The translations under genes and the position numbers were made by a program. A stretch of 19,139 nucleotides of DNA from JTS-RE37 sp041743975 (GTDB lineage: Bacteria > Bacteroidota > Bacteroidia > Flavobacteriales > Flavobacteriaceae): assembly GCA_041743975.1 (NCBI GenBank), contig JBGTLT010000049.1, forward strand, positions 1 through 19,139, read 5' to 3'. Shown in pieces: positions 1 to 6,041 of this stretch. The notes under the pieces were generated by a model. The model did no database searches, had not been told where the DNA came from, and saw only the letters and a list, made by a program, of their open reading frames with translations. How positions within the stretch are numbered: the first letter of the stretch is position 1; each line of letters begins with the position of its first letter.

Positions 1-34
1 AACCTGCCTGCCTTCAGCAGGCGGTTTCTTGTTT
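1..34 (+). terminator. Hairpin terminator for a gene left of the window
   Basis: A hairpin with a ten-pair stem (1-4 plus 6-11 against 17-26, T5 bulged) and a five-base loop (CTTCA, 12-16) is followed by a T-rich tail, TTTCTTGTTT at 25-34. This is the form of an intrinsic terminator for rightward transcription entering from outside the window. Its tail recurs in inverted form behind the tRNA-side hairpin at 79-105. The gene it would serve is not visible. Confidence 0.6.
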
Positions 35-83
35 CCTGAGTCCTTAGGAAAGCATGCTTTCCACGGCCCGGAAACAAGAAACC
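23..83. repeat. 14-bp inverted repeat around a 16-bp perfect palindrome
   Basis: GGTTTCTTGTTTCC at 23-36 is repeated exactly in inverted orientation at 70-83. Between them, GGAAAGCATGCTTTCC at 47-62 is a perfect 16-base palindrome. The arms overlap the tails of the two flanking terminator hairpins, so several alternative folds are possible. The simplest reading is a pair of face-to-face terminators sharing the same T-rich tail; the central palindrome is not explained by that and might be a third hairpin or a protein-binding site. Confidence 0.7.
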
Positions 84-106
84 CGCTCCTTAACGGAGCG
101 GGTTTT
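70..106 (-). terminator. Terminator behind tRNA-Phe, probably bidirectional
   Basis: The stem pairs 79-89 with 95-105 (eleven pairs, core CCCGCTCC / GGAGCGGG) around the loop TTAAC. On the minus strand it lies eleven bases beyond the tRNA 3' end and is followed by GTTTCTTGTTTCC, a T-rich tail. On the plus strand it is followed by only a short T run (TTTT, 103-106). It therefore most probably ends the tRNA-Phe transcript, and could also stop rightward read-through. Confidence 0.7.
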
Positions 107-116
107 GTGCTTTAAG

Positions 117-189
<73 letters not shown>

Positions 190-269
190 AGGGGTAATAT
201 TTTCCGCTAACGGTGCGGGAACGGATCAAGGCTTCAAAATACCGAAAACGGGCCGCGCCTGGGAGGCGG

Positions 270-300
270 CAAATATAATTTCAAATTTAGGAACTTCAAA
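270..300 (-). promoter_or_regulatory. Bacteroidota sigma-70-type promoter for tRNA-Phe
   Basis: Read on the minus strand there is TTTG at 300-297, a 19-base spacer, then TATATTTG at 277-270, an exact match to the Bacteroidota -33 (TTTG) and -7 (TAnnTTTG) elements. Transcription would start near 263, giving a 5' leader of about 75 bases before the tRNA, to be removed by RNase P. A second TTTG overlaps at 304-301 as an alternative -33 element. Confidence 0.7.
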
Positions 301-322
301 CAAAAAACCGGAAAAATGGCAA

Positions 323-349
323 TTGTTTTTTTTCTATTTTCCATCTTTG
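323..349 (+). promoter_or_regulatory. Probable coaX promoter with almost no leader
   Basis: CATCTTTG at 342-349 matches seven of eight positions of the Bacteroidota -7 element TAnnTTTG. A TTG at 323-325 lies 16 bases upstream, slightly short for the usual -33 spacing. The coaX ATG begins at 354, only four bases after the -7 box, so a start site at the usual distance would fall at or within a few bases of the start codon. The position suggests a leaderless or nearly leaderless mRNA. The -7 match is good; the -33 match is weak. Confidence 0.4.
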
Positions 350-353
350 CCGT

Positions 354-1082
354 ATGAACCTCATCATCGATGCCGGAAACTCTTTATTGAAAGTCGCCGT
401 TTTTGACAAAAACCGCATAGTACACTTTCACACCGCTGAATTGACAGAATTCCGGGAACAGGTAAAGGTTACCTTCGAAAAATTCCAGGGTATCCGGCAT
501 GCCATGGTAGCTTCCGTGGGATCACTGGCCAAAACAGACCTTACGGTACTGTCCATTTTTTGCAGGGTCCATATCCTGGACCATACCTACCGGACCCCCT
601 TTAAAAATTCCTATGCCACCCCCCAGACACTGGGAGTTGACAGGATCGCCCTGGCTACAGCGGCATTCTACTTTAACCAGAACAGGAACACCCTCGTCAT
701 CGATGCCGGGACCTGTATCACCTACGATATGCTGAATGACTATGGGGAATACCTGGGCGGTGCCATCTCCCCCGGCCTCCGGATGCGGTACAAAGCCCTC
801 CATCATTATACTTCCAAACTGCCCCTGCTGGAGCAAAAAGAGTTCCCTGATTTTATAGGGAACACCACGGAAAACAGCATACACAGCGGGGTTGTCAATG
901 GCGTGTCCCATGAGATAGATGGGGTTATTGCACAATACACTGCCCGTTTCGAAGATTTAACAGTTATTTTAACAGGGGGCGATGTTCAATTTTTGTCTAA
1001 ACGACTAAAAAATACCATCTTTGCGCATTCTGATTTCCTCCTGGAAGGCTTGAATTATTTGCTGGAATACAACAAACGCTAG
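354..1082 (+). CDS. coaX: Type III pantothenate kinase CoaX
   Basis: Phosphorylates pantothenate with ATP, the first step of coenzyme A synthesis, in the cytoplasm. The 242 residues match the normal length of the family. Visible motifs of the ASKHA-fold CoaX family are the N-terminal phosphate loop DAGNS (6-10), TLGVDR (92-97; the Asp is the expected catalytic base), DAGT (117-120), the glycine-rich GGAISPG (135-141), GNTTENS (169-175) and a C-terminal TGGD (207-210). Start: this ATG places DAGNS at residue 6, as in homologues, and a -7-like box lies just upstream. It is the first gene of the plus-strand cluster; its TAG is followed directly by the ATG of the next gene. No odd features. Assignment is firm. 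Confidence 0.96.
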   Translation: MNLIIDAGNSLLKVAVFDKNRIVHFHTAELTEFREQVKVTFEKFQGIRHAMVASVGSLAKTDLTVLSIFCRVHILDHTYRTPFKNSYATPQTLGVDRIALATAAFYFNQNRNTLVIDAGTCITYDMLNDYGEYLGGAISPGLRMRYKALHHYTSKLPLLEQKEFPDFIGNTTENSIHSGVVNGVSHEIDGVIAQYTARFEDLTVILTGGDVQFLSKRLKNTIFAHSDFLLEGLNYLLEYNKR

Positions 1083-2348
1083 ATGGTTAAAAAAATCCTA
1101 ATGGCTATCCTATGCTTTACAGCATATGGTATGCAAGCTCAAAACGGGACCGTTTCTCCCTATTCGTACTTTGGAATCGGGGATCTCAGATCAGCCGGGA
1201 CGGTGGAAAACCAGATGATGGGAGGACTCAGCCTCTACGCAGACAGTATCCACGTCAACCTGAAGAACCCCGCGGCTTATGGAAAATTGAAACTTACTAC
1301 CTACACCGCAGCTTTATCGCACAGGGAAATCAGGCTTAAGGATTATACGGAACAACAGAATACCAGCGTCACTACCCTGGAATACCTGGCCATCGGTGTA
1401 CCCCTGGGGGAGCAGTGGGGGCTCGGATTCGGACTTAAACCCGTTTCATCCGTCGGGTATAGCCTGCTCTCCGAAAGCACCAATTCCAACCAACGCACCG
1501 TCACCAATGAGTATTCCGGGGAGGGAGGCCTCAACCAGGCCTATGTTTCCCTTGGGTTCCAACTTATAAAATACCTGCATCTGGGGGCCACCATCAATTA
1601 CAATTTCGGCCAGTTCGACAACCAGCGGATACAGAGTGTGGAGGACGTGCAGTTCGGTACGCTCGACAGGCGGGAATCCAAAGTCAATGGATTCGATTTC
1701 AATTACGGTGCTACCTATTCCCCTATGGTGAATGATAAGCATACACTCTTTACAGGGGTGACAGTCAATACCCAGTCCAACCTCGTATCAGATAATACGC
1801 AACGTATCGGTTCATTTTCCCGTTCGAATGGTCAGGAAATTGAAGTAATTAATGTAAATTTAGAAGCACAAGGACTCAAAAACACCGAATTGAAAATTCC
1901 GACTACCACAACCCTCGGACTTGGTTATGGAGAAGATAAGAAGTGGTTTTTAGGCGCAGAATACAGTTTTCAGGGATTGGGTTCCTTTGAAAATGAATTC
2001 AATCCTATAGAAAATTTACAATACGAAGATGCGAGCAGTATGGCTTTTGGGGGATATTTTGTTCCGGATTACTCGTCATTCGCAACCTATCTTAAAAGGG
2101 TTACATACCGTGCCGGAATCCGACTCGACAAAACCGGGATGATCGTGAATAATAAAGAGATCAACAACTTTGGCATAACTTTTGGAATTGGTTTACCACT
2201 GGGAGTCAATTTCTCTAATCTGAACCTCGGGTTCGAACTGGGACGCAGGGGAACAACCGATGCGGATTTAATTGAGGAAAGCTACCTGAAAGTAAACATA
2301 GGTCTGTCTTTGAACGATAAGTGGTTTAGAAAAAGACAAATAGATTAA
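1083..2348 (+). CDS. Outer-membrane beta-barrel protein, function unknown
   Basis: 421 residues with a signal peptide (MVKKILMAILCFTAYGMQAQ, cleavage near residue 20). The mature part is rich in alternating aromatic and polar residues and glycine, for example YSYFGIGDL near the N terminus, repeated GLGFG / GLGYG stretches, and a C-terminal strand-like LKVNIGLSLNDKWF. This is the pattern of a transmembrane beta-barrel, loosely like the FadL/OmpP1 group of Bacteroidota; the substrate or partner cannot be read from sequence. The ATG abuts the coaX stop codon (TAG then ATG), so translation is probably coupled. The downstream TPR protein and lptC suggest an envelope role. Being an outer-membrane protein is likely; any transport function is inference. 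Confidence 0.75.
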   Translation: MVKKILMAILCFTAYGMQAQNGTVSPYSYFGIGDLRSAGTVENQMMGGLSLYADSIHVNLKNPAAYGKLKLTTYTAALSHREIRLKDYTEQQNTSVTTLEYLAIGVPLGEQWGLGFGLKPVSSVGYSLLSESTNSNQRTVTNEYSGEGGLNQAYVSLGFQLIKYLHLGATINYNFGQFDNQRIQSVEDVQFGTLDRRESKVNGFDFNYGATYSPMVNDKHTLFTGVTVNTQSNLVSDNTQRIGSFSRSNGQEIEVINVNLEAQGLKNTELKIPTTTTLGLGYGEDKKWFLGAEYSFQGLGSFENEFNPIENLQYEDASSMAFGGYFVPDYSSFATYLKRVTYRAGIRLDKTGMIVNNKEINNFGITFGIGLPLGVNFSNLNLGFELGRRGTTDADLIEESYLKVNIGLSLNDKWFRKRQID

Positions 2349-2388
2349 TAAAAATTTAGTACATTAACCCCTTTAAACGGATAATAAA

Positions 2389-3759
2389 ATGAAAAAGAAA
2401 CTTTACTTCATGATGATCGCTGCTCTCGGCATTGTGGGCAAAAGTGGGGCTCAGGCACAGAACCCTGAGTGTATGACCAACCTTTCCATCTATGCGGAGC
2501 ATGCTAAAGTAAAAAATTACGATGCCGCTTATACGCCATGGAAAATGGTATACGAAAACTGCCCGGCAATCAATAAGGCAAATTTCTCCCTGGGGGAAAG
2601 GATCCTCAGTTATAAGATTGAAAATAGTACGGGCGCTGACAAGGACAAGTATATCGGCGAACTGATGGCAATGTATGACAACAGTATGAAGTATTTCCCC
2701 ACCAATTACAATGCTGCCGGGGTGGCAATTGACAAATCCCTCCTGATGTACGACAATAAAATGGCCTCTGATGCAGAGATCTATGATATGTTGGATAAAG
2801 CCTTTAAGGCAGACAAGGAAAATTTCAAAAACCCCAAAGCCCTTTACCTGTATTTTTCCAGCCTGGTAGACCTGCACAACGCCGGCACCAAGGAGCTCCA
2901 GGAAGTTTTTGATGTCTATGATGATGTCACGGAACAAATTGAGAAAGAAAACCAACAACTCACCGATAAAATCAGTGAACTGCTTCCCAAGGAAGAAGCA
3001 GGCACCCTTACCTCCAAGGAGAAAGATCAGTTGAGGGTCGCTACCACCAATTCCGAATCCTATGGAAAGATTGCGGGAAGTGTGGATTCAAAACTGGGAG
3101 CCCTTGCTGATTGCGGCAACCTCATCCCGTTGTATCAAAAGAGTTTCGAATCCAAGAAGGGTGATGTCGACTGGGTAAAAAGGGCCGTAGGCAGGATGTT
3201 CAGTAAAGAATGCACGGATGACCCCTTGTTCAAGCAACTGTTCGAAGCCCAACTGCAACTGGAGCCTTCCGCCAGTGCCTATCTCTACGGAGGTACGCTG
3301 AAACAAAAATCGGGCGACCATAAAGGGGCTATTGCTGATTTCAACAAAGCGGTGGACCTGGAAACAGATTCCTATAAAAAATCCAACATCCTCTATAAGA
3401 TAGCCACAACCGTTAGGAACAGCAGCAAATCAGAAGCACGGAACTATGCCCAGAAAGCCATTGATGTCAATTCATCCAATGGGAAGGCCTATCTGCTGAT
3501 TGCGAACCTGTACGCCGGTAGCGCCAATGACTGTGGCAGTACAACCTTTGAAAAGAGGGCAGTCTACTGGAAGGCTGCGGAAATGGCACGGAGAGCAGGA
3601 CGGGTGGATCCGTCACTTAGCGGACATGCCGGCCAGGCATCGGCGAGCTATGATGCTAAAGCCCCGACAAAGACAGATATATTCAATTCCGGCATGGCTG
3701 GTAAAACAGTTTCGTTCAGTTGTTGGGTAGGGGGCAGCGTACAAGTGCCTAATCTCTAA
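2389..3759 (+). CDS. Secreted TPR-containing protein, function unknown
   Basis: 456 residues. An N-terminal signal peptide (about residues 1-23, ending AQAQ) points to export. The body is largely helical. The clearest tetratricopeptide-like helices are at about 295-375 (for example GDHKGAIADFNKAVDL at 309-324), and a charged, coiled-coil-like segment lies at about 175-215. The C-terminal 25 residues change character to a short beta-like end with FSCWVGGSV. There are six cysteines (28, 58, 242, 275, 382, 445), an even number that would allow periplasmic disulfides. TPR proteins are scaffolds, so an adaptor role for the neighbouring barrel protein or envelope machinery is plausible but unproven. 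It follows the barrel gene by 40 bases and precedes lptC by 2, so it is probably in the same operon. Confidence 0.75.
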   Translation: MKKKLYFMMIAALGIVGKSGAQAQNPECMTNLSIYAEHAKVKNYDAAYTPWKMVYENCPAINKANFSLGERILSYKIENSTGADKDKYIGELMAMYDNSMKYFPTNYNAAGVAIDKSLLMYDNKMASDAEIYDMLDKAFKADKENFKNPKALYLYFSSLVDLHNAGTKELQEVFDVYDDVTEQIEKENQQLTDKISELLPKEEAGTLTSKEKDQLRVATTNSESYGKIAGSVDSKLGALADCGNLIPLYQKSFESKKGDVDWVKRAVGRMFSKECTDDPLFKQLFEAQLQLEPSASAYLYGGTLKQKSGDHKGAIADFNKAVDLETDSYKKSNILYKIATTVRNSSKSEARNYAQKAIDVNSSNGKAYLLIANLYAGSANDCGSTTFEKRAVYWKAAEMARRAGRVDPSLSGHAGQASASYDAKAPTKTDIFNSGMAGKTVSFSCWVGGSVQVPNL

Positions 3760-3761
3760 AA

Positions 3762-4367
3762 ATGAGTTTTATTATCGGAAATAACTATTACCGCATTGCC
3801 ATGGTTTGTACCGTGGCAATGTTTTTTTTTAATTGCGCGGATACCTATAAAAGGGTGGGCGAGGAAGCCAAAAAAGATATCTTTCCCCAGGGGGTTGCTG
3901 AAAATTTTGTCCTCACCTATACCGAAACCCCTGATAAACTGGAAAGTGAAGCCATGGACAGTACCAGGGTAATCGCCATCCTTACCAGCCCGATAAGTGA
4001 GGATTTCGATAACCTCAGTTTCCCCTACCGTACTTTTCCGAAAGGATTGCGGCTTGAATATTTTGACGCGGATAACAAAAAAAACACCATCACTGCCAGG
4101 TATGGCATTATCTATACATCCACAAACCTTATTGATCTAAGGGGAGATGTTGTCCTGGAAACCCATGACGGGAAGAAACTGGAGACCCCGCAATTGTACT
4201 GGGACCGTTCCAACGAATGGATCTTTACCGAAGCGGTATTCAAATACACCAATCCGGAAGACGGAACAATCATGGACGGGGCAGGTATGGACTTTAACCG
4301 GGAATTCAGTTTACTGGAAGCGCATAAAACAACAGGGCTCATGCTCATAAAAGAGGAAGAATCATGA
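3762..4367 (+). CDS. lptC: LptC-like lipopolysaccharide export protein
   Basis: LptC is the bitopic component that links the LptB2FG extractor in the inner membrane to the periplasmic LptA bridge and carries lipopolysaccharide along its beta-jellyroll. The 201 residues fit the family. After the hydrophobic N terminus come the characteristic LptC strands: AENFVLTYTET, VIAILTSPISEDF, a PKGLRLEYFD segment, ITARYGIIY and LIDLRGDVVLETHDGKKLETPQLYWD. The N terminus ends in FFFNC (Cys25), resembling a lipobox, but with Asn before the Cys instead of Gly, Ala or Ser, so lipidation is doubtful and simple anchoring is possible. Start: this ATG lies 2 bases after the TPR stop; Met14 is an alternative. 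It overlaps the next gene by 4 bases (ATGA). Confidence 0.85.
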   Translation: MSFIIGNNYYRIAMVCTVAMFFFNCADTYKRVGEEAKKDIFPQGVAENFVLTYTETPDKLESEAMDSTRVIAILTSPISEDFDNLSFPYRTFPKGLRLEYFDADNKKNTITARYGIIYTSTNLIDLRGDVVLETHDGKKLETPQLYWDRSNEWIFTEAVFKYTNPEDGTIMDGAGMDFNREFSLLEAHKTTGLMLIKEEES

Positions 4368-4570
4368 TCAAAATTTTGAAATATACAGAATACCTGTACC
4401 TGGCCGTTGCCATCGTCTCCATCTATAAAATTATCACCCTTTGGAGTGTGGACCCTTCCGAGACCTACCTCTTTATATTTTTCGCATTGGTATCCATCGG
4501 TATGTTTATTTTCAGGCGTAATTACCGGCAACGGTTTGAAAAAAGAAAACAGCAAAATAAACCGGAATAA
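4364..4570 (+). CDS. Small two-helix membrane protein, unknown function
   Basis: 68 residues with two hydrophobic segments (about 10-27 and 36-50) separated by a short loop, and a strongly basic C-terminal tail (RRNYRQRFEKRKQQNK). By the positive-inside rule both ends should be cytoplasmic. Its ATG overlaps the lptC stop (ATGA), and its TAA touches the start codon of the next gene, so it is translated as part of the cluster. No motif identifies a function. The tight insertion between lptC and the CorC-like gene argues that it is a real gene and possibly an accessory subunit to one of them; that link is inference. Confidence 0.75.
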   Translation: MIKILKYTEYLYLAVAIVSIYKIITLWSVDPSETYLFIFFALVSIGMFIFRRNYRQRFEKRKQQNKPE

Positions 4571-5860
4571 TTGGAAAACCCCATTTTTATCATCATTTTC
4601 ATGCTGCTGTTGTCGGCCTTTTTTTCCGGAATGGAGATCGCTTTTATTTCGGCCAATAAGATCCATATTGAAATAGAGAAAAAGCAACATGGGATACTTG
4701 CCAAGGTACTGACCCGGCTCACGGCCAAACCCTCCAAATTTATTGCCACCATGCTGATCGGCAACAATATTGCCCTGGTGGTATACGGATTTTTCATGGG
4801 GGATTTGCTGATGTCCTGGTTCACCGACATGCTCCCCGCCAACAATACACTTGTCCACCTTATCCTGACCGATTTCAGCCTGGTGACCCAGACCATTATA
4901 TCCACCCTGATTATCTTGCTGACGGCTGAGTTCCTACCCAAGGTACTGTTCCAGATCTATGCCAATACGCTGCTGAAGGTACTGGCCTTACCGGCCTTCT
5001 TTTTTTACTTCCTCTTTTCCTTTATATCGGATTTCGTTATCAAAGTATCCGATTTTATCCTTAAAAGTCTCTTCAAAACAGCCGGGGATGATGTACAGCT
5101 GGCCTTCAGTAAATTGGAGTTAGGGGATTATATTACCGAACAAATGGAAACTGTTGAGGCTAAGGATGATGTGGATTCAGAGATCCAGATCTTTCAGAAC
5201 GCCCTGGAATTCTCTACCGTGAAAGCCCGGGAGGTAATGGTGCCCAGGACCGAAATCACGGCAGTTGAATTACATGAAACCCCAAAGTACCTGACTAAGT
5301 TGTTTTCAGATACAGGGTATTCCAAGATCCTGATCTATAACGATACCATTGATGATATTATAGGGTATGTCCATTCCTATGAGCTTTTTAAAAAGCCAAA
5401 GACCATTAAGAGCATCCTGCTGCCGGTGGAATATGTCCCCGAAACCATGCTCATCCATGAGATCCTGAATGTGCTTACCAAAAAAAGGAAGAGTATTGCC
5501 GTGGTACTTGATGAATATGGCGGTACCAGCGGTATCATGACGGTGGAGGACATTGTGGAGGAACTGGTGGGGGAAATTGAAGATGAACATGACACTACGG
5601 ACCTGTACGAAGAAAGGATAGACGACACCACTTTTAAGTTCTCTGCCAGGCTCGAGGTGGATTACCTGAATGAAATCTATAAACTCGAACTGCCCGATAG
5701 CGAAGAATATGAAACCCTTGGGGGATTGATCGTGAATGAAACAGGGGAGATACCGGATAAGGATTCCGAAATCAAAGTAGCCAATTTTATGTTTACGATT
5801 TTGGAAGTATCCGGCAATAAGATCGACCTGGTCACCCTGAAAAGACTTGAAAAAGACTAG
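4571..5860 (+). CDS. CNNM/CorC (HlyC) family membrane protein
   Basis: 429 residues in the order typical of the family: an N-terminal DUF21/CNNM membrane domain (about 1-165, including SAFFSGMEIAF and TAEFLPK), a CBS-domain pair (about 215-335, with VMVPRTEI at 223-229 and LDEYGGTSGIMTVEDIVEEL), and a C-terminal CorC/HlyC domain (about 345-427, with ETLGGLI). Relatives are linked to magnesium or cobalt efflux, older annotations say hemolysin, and gliding-motility GldE belongs to the same family. Without gldD nearby I do not call it GldE. Start: TTG directly after the TAA of the previous gene. The residues it encodes (MENPIFIII) complete the first membrane helix, whereas the first ATG (residue 11) would shorten it. 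Last gene of the cluster. Confidence 0.88.
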   Translation: MENPIFIIIFMLLLSAFFSGMEIAFISANKIHIEIEKKQHGILAKVLTRLTAKPSKFIATMLIGNNIALVVYGFFMGDLLMSWFTDMLPANNTLVHLILTDFSLVTQTIISTLIILLTAEFLPKVLFQIYANTLLKVLALPAFFFYFLFSFISDFVIKVSDFILKSLFKTAGDDVQLAFSKLELGDYITEQMETVEAKDDVDSEIQIFQNALEFSTVKAREVMVPRTEITAVELHETPKYLTKLFSDTGYSKILIYNDTIDDIIGYVHSYELFKKPKTIKSILLPVEYVPETMLIHEILNVLTKKRKSIAVVLDEYGGTSGIMTVEDIVEELVGEIEDEHDTTDLYEERIDDTTFKFSARLEVDYLNEIYKLELPDSEEYETLGGLIVNETGEIPDKDSEIKVANFMFTILEVSGNKIDLVTLKRLEKD

Positions 5861-5877
5861 TTCCAACCACAAGGTGT

Positions 5878-5945
5878 AGGATTGTTCCCGTTAGCAATAG
5901 GCAATCCTCTTGCGCCCGATTGCCGGATTATTAAATAATCCCGGC
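5878..5945. repeat. Two inverted repeats in the gap before the PpiD-like gene
   Basis: The 181-base gap 5861-6041 holds AGGATTG (5878-5884) facing CAATCCT (5902-5908), and a stronger hairpin with ten pairs: GCC GGATTAT (5922-5931), loop TAA, ATAATCC GGC (5935-5945) with one bulged C at 5942. The second has no T run after it on either strand, so it is a poor intrinsic terminator. It may weakly end the upstream operon, stabilise a 3' end, or serve as a binding site. Confidence 0.45.
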
Positions 5946-6008
5946 GTAAAAGGCCCCCGGAAGCCCAATATAAGTAAGTAAAAGTTTTAAAGAGCCGAAA
6001 GAAAATGG

Positions 6009-6016
6009 TAATTTCG
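6009..6016 (+). promoter_or_regulatory. Possible -7 element for the PpiD-like gene
   Basis: TAATTTCG matches seven of eight bases of the Bacteroidota TAnnTTTG element, 25 bases before the ATG at 6042. A TTTTAA sequence about 20 bases upstream (5985-5990) is the only candidate for the -33 element and lacks the G. Weak, but well placed for a leader of roughly 20 bases. No Shine-Dalgarno sequence is seen before the start codon. Confidence 0.3.
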
Positions 6017-6041
6017 CCAACTGTTTTAAATACTCCACAAC

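Noticed and set aside
256..268. Small CGCC/GGCG hairpin just upstream of the tRNA
   Set aside because: Four pairs only, at the presumed transcription start; likely chance in a GC-rich patch.
2356..2958. 200-codon open frame on the minus strand within the TPR gene
   Set aside because: Shadow of the TPR protein gene, which has a signal peptide and operon context; the antisense product is an Ile/Val/His-rich string without domain features.
4571..5860. Calling the CorC-like protein GldE or a hemolysin
   Set aside because: GldE is normally found beside gldD, which is absent here, and haemolytic activity is a historical label for the family, not supported by this sequence.
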